A DNA stretch of 35,353 nucleotides from Clostridiaceae bacterium (lineage in GTDB: Bacteria > Bacillota > Clostridia > Oscillospirales > Acutalibacteraceae): the NCBI GenBank assembly GCA_016292575.1, contig JAEDIH010000004.1, forward strand, positions 1-35,353, in the 5' to 3' direction. This document shows positions 7,594 to 16,849 of the stretch, piece after piece. The first letter of the stretch is position 1. Every line of letters begins with the position of its first letter. The position numbers and the translations under genes are program-made. Below the pieces are notes generated by a model. The model did no database searches and was not told the DNA's origin. It saw only the letters and a program-made list of their open reading frames with translations.

Positions 7594-8865
7594 ATGAAAG
7601 TTATGGTAATCGGCGGCGGCGGACGGGAGCACGCCATTATTAAAAAGCTGAAAGAGAACAAAAGCATAACCGAAATTTTTGCCCTGCCCGGAAACGGCGG
7701 AATTGCCGCAGACGCCCTCTGCGTTGATATCGGCGCAAAGGACATTGAAAAGCAGGTTGAGTTTGCCGTAGCAAACAAGATTGACTATGCCGTTGTGGCT
7801 CCGGACGATCCGCTTGTTCTCGGCGCGGTCGATGAACTTCAAAAGGTAGGTATTCCTTGCTTCGGTCCGGAAAAAAAGGCGGCTGTTATCGAAGGCAGCA
7901 AGGTCTTTTCAAAGCGCCTTATGAAAAAATACTCCATACCCACCGCAGAATACGAGGTTTTTGAAAACACCCGTGACGCTCTTGACTACCTTGACCGCGC
8001 CGCAATGCCGACCGTTATAAAGGCGGACGGTCTTGCGCTCGGAAAGGGCGTTATCATTGCACAGACCAAAGAGGAAGCAAAAGCTGCCGTTACTTCAATG
8101 ATGGAGGACAAAATATTCGGCGAAAGCGGCTCAAGAGTGGTTATTGAAGAATACCTCACCGGTCCGGAGGTCTCCGTGCTCACGTTCACCGACGGAAAAA
8201 CGATTGTTCCCATGGTGTCCTCAATGGATCACAAGCGCGCCCTTGACGGCGATAAAGGACTCAACACCGGCGGAATGGGTACCGTTGCCCCGAACCCGTA
8301 TTACACCGAGGAAATTGCAAAGGAATGCATGGAAAAAATCTTCCTGCCGACGGTTCGGGCAATGAACGCGGAGGGACGCACCTTCAAAGGCTGCCTATAC
8401 TTCGGTCTGATGCTGACAAAGGACGGTCCCAAGGTCATTGAATATAACTGCCGCTTCGGCGACCCGGAAACGCAGGTGGTGCTTCCGTTGCTTGAAAGCG
8501 ACCTTTTCACCATAATGCAGGCCGTTACGAACCAAACGCTTGACAAAACCGAGGTTAGGTTCAAAAACGGTTGCGCCGCCTGCGTCATCATGGCCTCGAA
8601 CGGCTATCCGCAAAAATATCAAAGCGGCTTTGAGCTTCATATTGACGAAAGTGTAAAAGACAGCGTTTTCGTTGCCGGCGCAAAAAGGGAGAACGGCGTG
8701 CTCAAAACCGCAGGAGGTCGCGTTCTCGGCGTTACCGCAACGGCGGACACACTCAAAGAGGCGCTCAGTAAAGCATATGAAAGGGTTGACCGCGTTCACT
8801 TTAAAAACGCCTTCTGGCGGAAAGATATCGGCGCAAAAGCGCTTTGCAAAGCGGAGGAAAACTGA
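7594..8865 (+). CDS. purD: Phosphoribosylamine-glycine ligase (PurD)
   Basis: PurD is an ATP-grasp ligase that joins phosphoribosylamine and glycine to make GAR. The N-terminal MKVMVIGGGGREHAI motif, the PDDPLVLGAVDEL segment, ATP-grasp core KADGLALGKGVIIA (around 148-161), and GFMLT-like CLYFGLMLTKDGPKVIEYNCRFGDPETQVVLP are all present. At 423 residues it is normal length. AAAAGGAGATGCGAT precedes the start. The stop codon touches the purL start without a gap. Confidence 0.97.
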   Translation: MKVMVIGGGGREHAIIKKLKENKSITEIFALPGNGGIAADALCVDIGAKDIEKQVEFAVANKIDYAVVAPDDPLVLGAVDELQKVGIPCFGPEKKAAVIEGSKVFSKRLMKKYSIPTAEYEVFENTRDALDYLDRAAMPTVIKADGLALGKGVIIAQTKEEAKAAVTSMMEDKIFGESGSRVVIEEYLTGPEVSVLTFTDGKTIVPMVSSMDHKRALDGDKGLNTGGMGTVAPNPYYTEEIAKECMEKIFLPTVRAMNAEGRTFKGCLYFGLMLTKDGPKVIEYNCRFGDPETQVVLPLLESDLFTIMQAVTNQTLDKTEVRFKNGCAACVIMASNGYPQKYQSGFELHIDESVKDSVFVAGAKRENGVLKTAGGRVLGVTATADTLKEALSKAYERVDRVHFKNAFWRKDIGAKALCKAEEN

Positions 8866-11800
8866 ATGGTATACAGAATTTACACCGAAAAAAGGAAAGA
8901 GCTTGCCGCCGAGGCAAAGGCTCTGCTTGCGGACATCGGCTCCCTTTTGCAGATAAAAGGCGTTACGGACGTCCGCGTTATTAACCGCTACGACGCGGAA
9001 AACATTACAAAAGAGCTTTTTGACTATGCGGTCAGGACTGTTTTTTCCGAGCCGCAGCTCGATATCACCTTTGAAGAGCTTGAAAACGACGGCGCGTCCG
9101 TTTTTGCCGTGGAGTATCTTCCCGGTCAGTTTGACCAGCGCGCAGACTCGGCCGCCCAGTGCATTCAGCTCATTTCTCAAAGCGAGCGTCCCCTTATCCG
9201 CACCGCAAAGGTGTATTTGCTTTACGGCAACGTTTCAGCAAAGGAGCTTGAGGAAATCAAAAAATACGTCATCAACCCCGTTGAAGCGCGCGAGGCTCAG
9301 CTTAAAAAGCCGCAGACCCTCGCATTGAAATATGATATTCCGACCAAGGTTGAAACGCTTTACGGCTTCACACGACTTGACGAAAAGGGACTTTGCAATT
9401 TTGTTGAAAAATACTCCCTTGCAATGGATACAGACGACATAAAATTCTGTCAGGAATATTTTAAATACGAGCGGCGCGACCCGACAATGACCGAAATCAG
9501 AATGATAGACACCTATTGGTCGGATCACTGCCGCCACACAACTTTTCTCACTCACATTGACGCGGTTAAGTTTGAGGACGTGCTTTTGCAAAACGCCTAT
9601 GACGACTATATTGCAATAAGAAAAGAGCTCGGCAGAACCGGGCCCGTCTGCCTCATGGATCTTGCAACCGTTGCGGTGAAATATCTCAGCTCAAAGGGCA
9701 AGCTTTCAAAGCTTGACGAATCGGAGGAGATCAACGCCTGCACAGTCAAAATCAAGGTTGACGCCGACGGAAAGGACGAGGACTGGCTGCTCCTTTTCAA
9801 AAACGAGACTCACAATCACCCGACAGAGATTGAGCCCTTCGGCGGAGCCGCAACCTGCATCGGCGGCGCAATACGCGATCCGCTTTCGGGCAGAGCTTAT
9901 GTATACGGCGCAATGCGTGTTACCGGCGCGGCAGATCCGCTTAAAAAGGTCAGCGAAACGCTGCCCGGAAAGCTCCCCCAGCGCAAGCTTGTTACCACCG
10001 CCGCAGACGGCTATTCGTCCTACGGCAACCAGATCGGTCTTGCAACGGGTATAGTTGACGAAATATATCACGAGGGCTATGCGGCAAAGCGCATGGAAAT
10101 CGGTGCAGTCATTGCCGCGGCTCCGGCGGAAAACGTCCGCCGCGAAAAGCCCGAAAGCGGCGACATTGTCATTCTCCTCGGCGGAAGCACGGGCAGAGAC
10201 GGCTGCGGCGGTGCCACCGGTTCTTCAAAATCGCACACGCTCAAATCGCTCGAAACCTGCGGCGCGGAGGTTCAAAAGGGCAACGCACCGGAGGAAAGGA
10301 AGCTTCAGCGCCTTTTCAGGAACAGCGAAGCGTGCCGAATGATAAAGCGCTGCAACGACTTCGGTGCAGGCGGCGTTTCGGTTGCCATCGGCGAGCTTGC
10401 CGATGGGCTTGAAATTGACCTCAACGCCGTCCCGAAAAAATATGACGGACTTGACGGAACGGAGCTTGCAATAAGCGAATCGCAGGAAAGAATGGCCGTT
10501 GTTGTTGAAAAGGAAAACGTTGACCGCTTCCTTGCCCTTGCAAACAGCGAGAATCTTCAGGCTGTTCCCGTTGCGGTTGTGAAAGAGGAGCCGCGCCTTG
10601 TAATGAACTGGAACGGCAAAGCCATTGTTGACATCAGCCGCAAATTCCTCAACTCAAACGGTGCCCAAAAGCACGTCACCGCAATTACAGAAAAGCTTCA
10701 AAGCTATAAAAAACCGGTAACGGGCGGTTTTTGCGAAAATTATCTTTCCCTTGCCTCTGACCTCAATGTCTGCTCAAAGCGCGGTCTTGCGGAGCAGTTT
10801 GACTCCACCATCGGCGCGGGAACGGTGCTTATGCCGTTCGGCGGAAGAAGGCAGCTTACGCCCGTTCAGGCGATGGTTCAAAAGGTCTCCGTAGAAAAGA
10901 AGCACACCGACACCTGCTCGCTCATGGCGTGGGGCTTCAACCCGTTCATCACGGAGAAAAGCCCGTACCACGGCGCCTATCTTGCGGTTGTGGAATCGGT
11001 TTCAAAGCTCATTGCAACCGGCGCAGAGTTTGAAGACGTGTATCTGACCTTCCAGGAATACTTTGAGCGCCTCGGCAAGGAGCCGAAGCGCTGGGGTAAG
11101 CCGCTTGCCGCTCTGCTCGGCGCCCTCAAGGCGCAGACCGAGCTTCAGATTGCCGCAATCGGAGGCAAAGACTCCATGAGCGGCACGTTTGAAAACCTTG
11201 ACGTTCCTCCAACTCTCGTCTCGTTCGCAGTTACAACCGACAAAACCGAAAACATTGTTTCAAACGAGTTCAAGAAAAGCGGAAACAAGGTTTTCCTAAT
11301 CTCACCCGAGTATGACGAAAACGAGCTTCCGAAAACCGAATCGCTGCTTGCCGCTTTTGCGCGCGTGACAAAGCTGCTGAGGAGCAAAAAGGCCGTGTCC
11401 TGCTATACCCCGACTTACGGCGGCATTGCGGAGGCAGTGATGAAAATGTGCTTCGGAAATTCGCTCGGCTTTGAATATAACGAAAAGCTTTCCACTTCCG
11501 ATATTTTCGGCTATAACTACGGCAGCTTCCTTGTTGAAACAAAGGAGGACATTGAAAACGCCCTCTTTATCGGCACGGTGACCGACAAAAAGGCTGTTTC
11601 CTTTAAAGACGAAAGTCTGAGCCTTGAAAAGCTTCTCGGCGAATATGAAAACAAACTTGAAAAGATTTTCCGCTGCAACATTGAGGCGGACGAAAGCGTT
11701 CCGGCAAAAACCTTTTCATATCAGGCGGAAAAGCGCCCGTCTCCGGCAATTAAAATTGCAAAGCCGCGCGTTCTCATTCCGGTCTTTCCCGGAACAAACT

Positions 11801-12558
11801 GCGAGTATGACAGCGCAAGAGCCATGCGCGACGCAGGAGCCGAGCCGGAAATCTTTGTTATCAACAACCGTTCGGCAAAGGCGGTCGGCGAAAGCGTTGA
11901 AGCGTTTGCAAAAAGCCTTGAAAAAGCCCAGATTGTCTTCATTCCCGGCGGATTTTCCGGCGGCGACGAGCCGGACGGCAGCGGAAAATTTATTACCGCG
12001 TTCTTCCGCAACGCTGCGGTCAAAGAGCAGGTTTCCGCTTTGCTTGAGCAGCGCGACGGGCTCATGTGCGGAATCTGCAACGGTTTTCAGGCTCTTATAA
12101 AGCTCGGTCTTGTTCCCTACGGAAAAATTATTGATACCGATGAAAGCTGTCCCACCCTCACATACAACACCATTGCCCGACACCAGTCAAGGATAGTCCG
12201 GACGCGCATTGCGTCGAATAAATCTCCGTGGCTTGCGCAGACTGAGGTCGGAGACATCTATTCGGTTCCGGTTTCGCACGGCGAGGGCAGATTCATTGCA
12301 AGCGAGGAGCTTATTGCAAAGCTTGCAGAAAACGGCCAGATTGCAACTCAGTATGTTGACGAAGACGGCAACGCCTCAAACGATATCCGCTTCAATCCCA
12401 ACGGCTCGTTTTTCGCGGTTGAGGGCATCACCTCTCCCGACGGAAGGGTGTTCGGAAAAATGGGTCACAGCGAACGCTGCGGTGCCGGTCTTTACAAAAA
12501 TGTTCCGGGAGATTATAATATCAATATGTTCTCCTCGGCAGTTAAATATTTTAAATAA
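8866..12558 (+). CDS. purL: Phosphoribosylformylglycinamidine synthase, large single-chain form (PurL)
   Basis: It converts FGAR to FGAM with ATP and glutamine. At 1230 residues it is the fused form: an N-terminal linker region, two PurM-like halves (FKNETHNHPTEIEPFGGAATCIGG near 308-331; IAAIGGKDSMSGTFENL near 763-779), and a C-terminal class I glutaminase. The glutaminase starts PRVLIPVFPGTNCEYD; its nucleophile is in CGICNGFQAL (Cys1071), with later PVSHGEGRF. Most Bacilli instead use separate PurS, PurQ and small PurL, none of which occurs in this operon. GGAGG at the purD end serves as the ribosome site. Confidence 0.97.
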   Translation: MVYRIYTEKRKELAAEAKALLADIGSLLQIKGVTDVRVINRYDAENITKELFDYAVRTVFSEPQLDITFEELENDGASVFAVEYLPGQFDQRADSAAQCIQLISQSERPLIRTAKVYLLYGNVSAKELEEIKKYVINPVEAREAQLKKPQTLALKYDIPTKVETLYGFTRLDEKGLCNFVEKYSLAMDTDDIKFCQEYFKYERRDPTMTEIRMIDTYWSDHCRHTTFLTHIDAVKFEDVLLQNAYDDYIAIRKELGRTGPVCLMDLATVAVKYLSSKGKLSKLDESEEINACTVKIKVDADGKDEDWLLLFKNETHNHPTEIEPFGGAATCIGGAIRDPLSGRAYVYGAMRVTGAADPLKKVSETLPGKLPQRKLVTTAADGYSSYGNQIGLATGIVDEIYHEGYAAKRMEIGAVIAAAPAENVRREKPESGDIVILLGGSTGRDGCGGATGSSKSHTLKSLETCGAEVQKGNAPEERKLQRLFRNSEACRMIKRCNDFGAGGVSVAIGELADGLEIDLNAVPKKYDGLDGTELAISESQERMAVVVEKENVDRFLALANSENLQAVPVAVVKEEPRLVMNWNGKAIVDISRKFLNSNGAQKHVTAITEKLQSYKKPVTGGFCENYLSLASDLNVCSKRGLAEQFDSTIGAGTVLMPFGGRRQLTPVQAMVQKVSVEKKHTDTCSLMAWGFNPFITEKSPYHGAYLAVVESVSKLIATGAEFEDVYLTFQEYFERLGKEPKRWGKPLAALLGALKAQTELQIAAIGGKDSMSGTFENLDVPPTLVSFAVTTDKTENIVSNEFKKSGNKVFLISPEYDENELPKTESLLAAFARVTKLLRSKKAVSCYTPTYGGIAEAVMKMCFGNSLGFEYNEKLSTSDIFGYNYGSFLVETKEDIENALFIGTVTDKKAVSFKDESLSLEKLLGEYENKLEKIFRCNIEADESVPAKTFSYQAEKRPSPAIKIAKPRVLIPVFPGTNCEYDSARAMRDAGAEPEIFVINNRSAKAVGESVEAFAKSLEKAQIVFIPGGFSGGDEPDGSGKFITAFFRNAAVKEQVSALLEQRDGLMCGICNGFQALIKLGLVPYGKIIDTDESCPTLTYNTIARHQSRIVRTRIASNKSPWLAQTEVGDIYSVPVSHGEGRFIASEELIAKLAENGQIATQYVDEDGNASNDIRFNPNGSFFAVEGITSPDGRVFGKMGHSERCGAGLYKNVPGDYNINMFSSAVKYFK

Positions 12559-12571
12559 GGGGTGCTGAAAA

Positions 12572-14248
12572 ATGGGATACCTGTCGGACATTGAGATAGC
12601 GCAGGGCTGCAAAATGAGACCAATCTCAGAGATTGCACAGTCGGCCGGCATTGACGAAAAATACGTTGAGCAATATGGTCGCTACAAGGCAAAAATTGAC
12701 CTTTCAATACTAAAGGAAAACAAGAACGAAAACGGAAAGCTTGTTCTTGTTACGGCTATCACCCCCACCCCTGCAGGCGAGGGTAAGACCACCACCACCA
12801 TCGGTCTTGCGGACGGACTCAGAAGGCTCGGAAAAAACGCCGTTGTTGCGCTCAGGGAGCCGTCGCTCGGTCCGGTTTTCGGAATCAAGGGCGGCGCAGC
12901 CGGCGGCGGCTATGCGCAGGTTGTTCCGATGGAGGACATCAACCTCCATTTCACGGGTGATTTCCACGCTATAGGCGCGGCGAACAATCTGCTTGCCGCA
13001 ATGCTTGACAACCACATCAAGCAGGGCAACGAGCTTGGCATTGACGTGCGCAGAATAACATGGAAGCGCTGCGTCGATATGAACGACCGCCAGCTGCGAA
13101 GCATTACGGACGGTCTCGGCGGCGTTGCAAACGGCGTCCCGCGTGAGGACGGCTTTGACATCACCGTTGCAAGCGAGGTGATGGCGGTACTCTGCCTTTC
13201 AAGCTCGATAACCGACCTCAAGCAGCGCCTTTCAAAAATCATTGTGGGCTACACCTTTGAAGGCAGACCCGTAACCTGCGCCGACCTGGATGCGCAGGGA
13301 GCAATGGCGGCACTGCTTAAGGACGCGCTCAAGCCGAACCTTGTTCAGACTCTTGAGGGCACGCCTGCCCTTGTCCACGGCGGCCCGTTTGCAAACATTG
13401 CCCACGGCTGCAACAGCGTTACCGCAACAAAGCTTGCGCTGAAGCTCGGCGATTACGCCGTTACGGAGGCCGGCTTCGGTGCCGACCTCGGAGCGGAAAA
13501 ATTCCTTGACATCAAGTGCCGAACCGCCGGACTTACTCCGTCGGCGGTGGTAATTGTTGCAACCGTCCGTGCGCTCAAAATGCACGGCGGTCTTGACAAA
13601 AAGAGCCTTGACACCGAAGACCTCGCCGCGCTTGAAAAGGGCGTGCCGAATCTTCTGCGCCACGTTTCCAACATCAAAAACGTTTATAAGCTTCCCTGCG
13701 TTGTTGCGGTCAACCGTTTTCCGACCGATACCGACAAGGAGATTGAATTCATCATTGAAAAATGCAAAGCTCTCGGCGTTAACGTTGTCCTTTCCACCGT
13801 TTGGGCAGAGGGCTCAAAAGGCGGCGAAGCGATTGCAAGGGAGGTTGTCAGACTCTGCAACGAGGAAAAGGGTGCTTTCACCTTCAGCTATGACCTTGAC
13901 TGCATCATTGAGGAAAAAATTGAAGCCGTTGTTAAAAAAATCTACGGCGGAAAGGGCATAAAAATCCTGCCTGCCGCACAAAAGCAGATTGACAGGCTGA
14001 CTGCGCTCGGCTTTGACAAATGCCCGGTCTGCATTGCAAAAACTCAGTACAGCTTTTCCGATGATCCCTCCCTCACCGGCGCACCGGAGGACTTCACCGT
14101 CACGGTCAGGAACGTTAAAATTTCCGCCGGAGCAGGCTTTGTTGTTGTCCTCACGGGCGATATTATGACAATGCCCGGACTTCCGAAGCACCCTGCCGCG
14201 GAAAGGATAGATGTTGACGAAAACGGAAAAATCTCCGGTCTGTTTTGA
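12572..14248 (+). CDS. fhs: Formate-tetrahydrofolate ligase
   Basis: It makes 10-formyl-tetrahydrofolate from formate, ATP and tetrahydrofolate, supplying the one-carbon donor for the PurN and AICAR transformylase steps encoded upstream. The P-loop TPTPAGEGKTTTTIG lies around residues 66-80, and REPSLGPVFGIKGGAAGGGYAQVVPMEDINLHFTGD (as separate conserved blocks) identifies the family. The C-terminus DIMTMPGLPKHPAAERIDVDENGKISGLF is also typical. At 558 residues it has normal length. TAAGGGGT precedes the start, 13 bases after purL. Its place under a ZTP riboswitch fits, since ZTP signals formyl-folate shortage. Confidence 0.97.
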   Translation: MGYLSDIEIAQGCKMRPISEIAQSAGIDEKYVEQYGRYKAKIDLSILKENKNENGKLVLVTAITPTPAGEGKTTTTIGLADGLRRLGKNAVVALREPSLGPVFGIKGGAAGGGYAQVVPMEDINLHFTGDFHAIGAANNLLAAMLDNHIKQGNELGIDVRRITWKRCVDMNDRQLRSITDGLGGVANGVPREDGFDITVASEVMAVLCLSSSITDLKQRLSKIIVGYTFEGRPVTCADLDAQGAMAALLKDALKPNLVQTLEGTPALVHGGPFANIAHGCNSVTATKLALKLGDYAVTEAGFGADLGAEKFLDIKCRTAGLTPSAVVIVATVRALKMHGGLDKKSLDTEDLAALEKGVPNLLRHVSNIKNVYKLPCVVAVNRFPTDTDKEIEFIIEKCKALGVNVVLSTVWAEGSKGGEAIAREVVRLCNEEKGAFTFSYDLDCIIEEKIEAVVKKIYGGKGIKILPAAQKQIDRLTALGFDKCPVCIAKTQYSFSDDPSLTGAPEDFTVTVRNVKISAGAGFVVVLTGDIMTMPGLPKHPAAERIDVDENGKISGLF

Positions 14249-14249
14249 T

Positions 14250-14768
14250 ATGAGCGAAAGAGAACGCCTCCTTCATCCAATACCGCCGGTTTGGAACAGG
14301 GAAAGCCGGGTTCTTGTTCTCGGCTCCTTTCCGTCAGTGAAGTCAAGGGAAACCGGCTTTTTTTACGGTCACAGCCAAAACCGTTTCTGGCGTGTACTCG
14401 CCGCCGTTTTTGACTCTCCCTTGCCCAAAACGCTTGAAGAAAAAAAGCGTCTTCTGCTTGAAAACAGCATCGCACTCTGGGACGTTATCGCCTCCTGCGA
14501 CATTTCAGGCTCTGCCGACAGCTCAATCAAAAACGCTAAACCGAACGATATTCTGCCGATAATAAAGGAAAGCAGAATTTCCGCAGTGTTTGCCAACGGG
14601 AACACCGCTGCAAGGCTTTATGAAAAGTACGTTTTTCCCTCGGTAAAAATTAAGGCGGCCGTCCTCCCCTCAACAAGTCCGGCAAACGCAAGGTTCACCC
14701 TTGAAATGCTTATTGAAAGCTGGAGCGTTATTAAGGAACCTCTGAATAAATCACAGCATACGCTTTGA
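14250..14768 (+). CDS. DNA-deoxyinosine (hypoxanthine) glycosylase, Mug/UDG-like fold
   Basis: Uracil-DNA-glycosylase-fold protein of 172 residues. The conserved beginning VLVLGSFPSVKSRETGFFYGHSQNRFW matches the clostridial hypoxanthine-DNA glycosylase family (I recall TIGR04274). LWDVIASCDISGSADSSI and LPSTSPANARFTLE are the other conserved blocks. The start is ATG 14250, one base after the fhs stop. An upstream in-frame ATG lies inside fhs. It probably excises deoxyinosine, which arises from adenine deamination or dITP incorporation, and co-transcription with IMP-making genes is suggestive. The last 13 codons lie inside a palindromic MITE-like element, so the C-terminus may be altered from the ancestral one. 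Confidence 0.82.
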   Translation: MSERERLLHPIPPVWNRESRVLVLGSFPSVKSRETGFFYGHSQNRFWRVLAAVFDSPLPKTLEEKKRLLLENSIALWDVIASCDISGSADSSIKNAKPNDILPIIKESRISAVFANGNTAARLYEKYVFPSVKIKAAVLPSTSPANARFTLEMLIESWSVIKEPLNKSQHTL

Positions 14769-14799
14769 TGCACATCAGATTTAATCAAAGCTTCCTTAA
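14731..14799 (+). repeat. 69-bp palindromic MITE-like element at the end of the purine operon
   Basis: Imperfect 22-base inverted repeats, 14731-14752 and 14778-14799, match at 19 of 22 positions and both end in TTAA. The arms are TTAAGGAAcCTcTGAaTAAA-TC and its partner, with variable bases in lower case. Inside, GCTTTGAT (14762-14769) can alternatively pair with ATCAAAGC (14784-14791). The element supplies the glycosylase stop codon and its last 13 codons. It is too small to encode a transposase. It might also act as a weak terminator, though no good T-run follows. Confidence 0.6.
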
Positions 14800-14836
14800 A
14801 AGCAGGAACAAAAAGACGATTTCTTCAATTTTACCC

Positions 14837-14864
14837 TTGACAAACAGATATTTCCGGCTATAAT
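14837..14864 (+). promoter_or_regulatory. Sigma-A promoter of htpG
   Basis: TTGACA (14837-14842) is separated by 16 bases from TATAAT (14859-14864). The CIRCE operator begins five bases after the -10 box, over the expected start site, so HrcA binding would block initiation. Confidence 0.88.
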
Positions 14865-14868
14865 AGTT

Positions 14869-14895
14869 TTAGCACTCGAATCAGTAGAGTGCTAA
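14869..14895 (+). promoter_or_regulatory. CIRCE operator (HrcA binding site) upstream of htpG
   Basis: TTAGCACTC (14869-14877), nine bases, GAGTGCTAA (14887-14895): an exact match to the CIRCE consensus. The arms extend further as TAGT..ACTA. HrcA repressor at CIRCE controls groESL and dnaK operons in Firmicutes, whereas the well-studied Bacillus subtilis htpG is not under CIRCE. Here the chaperone is predicted to join the HrcA regulon. Confidence 0.95.
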
Positions 14896-14957
14896 AACTA
14901 TTTTTTAACTTTATCCGTCGGGATTCCCGGCAGAAGTATAAACGGAGTTGATTTTTT

Positions 14958-16835
14958 ATGGCAAAAAAACAGTTTAAGGCTGAATCAAAAAAACTTCTTG
15001 ATATGATGATCAATTCGATCTATACCAATAAGGACATTTTTCTTCGTGAGCTTATCTCAAACGCAAGCGACGCACTCGATAAGCTCTATTACAACTCGCT
15101 TTCCGAAAACGCCTCCGGTCTTTCAAGGGACGATTACAAAATACAGATTGAGCTCGACAAGGAAAACAGAACCCTTACAATTTCCGATAACGGCTGCGGA
15201 ATGGACGCAAAGGAGCTTGAAAGCAACCTCGGCACCATTGCAAAAAGCGGCTCGCTCGACTTCAAAAATGCCGCCGAAAAGGGCAAGGACGTTGAGATCA
15301 TCGGTCAGTTCGGCGTTGGTTTTTACTCCGCGTTCATGGTCAGCGACGAGGTCACCGTCCAAAGCCGTCCGCACGGCGCAGACGAGGCGTTCTGCTGGAA
15401 GTCAAGCGGCGTTGACGGCTACACCGTTACCCCCTGCGAAAAGGAGACTGCCGGCACAACCGTAACGCTCAAAATTAAGGAAAACACCGAAAACGAAAAC
15501 TTTGACAAGTACCTTGACCCCTATACCATTAAAGATATCGTTTCAAAATACTCCGATTATATCCGCTATCCTATCATGATGGATATGGAAACGTCAAAGC
15601 TTAAGGAGGGAACCGAGGACGAATACGAAACCGTTACCGAGCCTACTCAGCTCAACAGCATGGTACCCATCTGGAGAAAGAACAAGAACGAGATTAAAAA
15701 GGAAGATTATGACAACTTCTATAAATCAAAATTCTATGACTATGAAGATCCCCTTCTGACAATTCACTCAAAAACCGAGGGTCAGATCTCATACGACGCG
15801 CTCCTTTATATCCCGGCTCACGCCTCTTATGATTACTACTCAAAGGAATATGAAAAGGGTCTGCAGCTTTACTCAAACGGCGTTCTCATCATGGACAAAT
15901 GCTCCGACCTGCTCCCGGATTACTTCAGCTTTGTCAAGGGTCTTGTTGATTCAGCCGACCTCACGCTGAACATTTCGCGCGAGACGCTTCAGCAGGATCA
16001 TCTTCTCAAAATCATTGCAAAGAATCTTGAAAAGAAGATTAAATCCGAGCTTGAAAAAATGCTCAAAAACAAGCGCGAAGATTATGAAAAGTTCTACAAA
16101 GCGTTCGGACTTCAGCTCAAGTTCGGAATCTACAACGGTTTCGGCGTTCACAAGGACGTTCTCAAGGATCTTGTAATGTTCTACTCCTCAAGCGAGAAAA
16201 AGCTTGTCACCCTCGGCGAATATGTTTCAAGAATGAAAGAGGAGCAGAAAACAATCTACTACGCCTGCGGCGAAACTACCGACAAAATTGATATGCTTCC
16301 GCAAGCCGACGCTGTCAAGGCAAAGGGCTTTGAAATTCTTTACTGCACCGATGATGTTGATGAATTTGCAATCCAGATGCTGCGCGAATATAACGACAAG
16401 ACCTTCACCAACATCTGCGCAGACAAGCTTGACCTTGACACCGAGGAAGAGAAAAAGGCGCTTGAGGACGAAAACAAGGACTGCTCAGAGCTTTTTGAAG
16501 CAATCAAGTCCGCTCTTGACGGGAAGGTATCCGTTGTCCGCTTCACGAACAATCTCCACGAGCACCCGGTCTGCCTGACGAGCGAGGGTATGCTTTCGCT
16601 TGAGATGGAAAAGGTTCTAAACTCCATGCCTAACGGAAACTCAATGAAAGCCGAGCTTGCGCTGGAAATCAACCGCAGCCACCCGATTGCCGAAAAGCTC
16701 AAGACCCTCTTTGAAACCGACAGGGACAAGCTTGCAAAATATGCTAAGATTCTTTTTGCAGAGGCCTGCCTCATCAGCGGAAAGAGCGTTGAAAACCCCG
16801 CCGAATTCAGCGAGCTTGTTTGCGAGCTTATGTAA
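14958..16835 (+). CDS. htpG: Molecular chaperone HtpG (bacterial Hsp90)
   Basis: ATP-dependent cytosolic chaperone that acts as a dimer. The GHKL ATPase motifs are intact: ELISNASDALDKLYYNSL, ISDNGCGMD, GTIAKSGS and IGQFGVGFYSAFMVSD within the first 130 residues. LNISRETLQQD marks the middle domain, and the C-terminal dimerisation region ends near SELVCELM. At 625 residues it is the usual length. CGGAG stands before ATG 14958. It is probably transcribed alone from the CIRCE-controlled promoter, with a leader of about 85 bases. Confidence 0.97.
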   Translation: MAKKQFKAESKKLLDMMINSIYTNKDIFLRELISNASDALDKLYYNSLSENASGLSRDDYKIQIELDKENRTLTISDNGCGMDAKELESNLGTIAKSGSLDFKNAAEKGKDVEIIGQFGVGFYSAFMVSDEVTVQSRPHGADEAFCWKSSGVDGYTVTPCEKETAGTTVTLKIKENTENENFDKYLDPYTIKDIVSKYSDYIRYPIMMDMETSKLKEGTEDEYETVTEPTQLNSMVPIWRKNKNEIKKEDYDNFYKSKFYDYEDPLLTIHSKTEGQISYDALLYIPAHASYDYYSKEYEKGLQLYSNGVLIMDKCSDLLPDYFSFVKGLVDSADLTLNISRETLQQDHLLKIIAKNLEKKIKSELEKMLKNKREDYEKFYKAFGLQLKFGIYNGFGVHKDVLKDLVMFYSSSEKKLVTLGEYVSRMKEEQKTIYYACGETTDKIDMLPQADAVKAKGFEILYCTDDVDEFAIQMLREYNDKTFTNICADKLDLDTEEEKKALEDENKDCSELFEAIKSALDGKVSVVRFTNNLHEHPVCLTSEGMLSLEMEKVLNSMPNGNSMKAELALEINRSHPIAEKLKTLFETDRDKLAKYAKILFAEACLISGKSVENPAEFSELVCELM

Positions 16836-16849
16836 AACAAAAAAGCCGC

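Noticed and set aside
9706..12183. Several frames of 110-158 codons inside purL on other frames and the opposite strand
   Set aside because: They are nested in a 1230-codon gene with intact motifs over its full length; none has a ribosome site or recognisable product.
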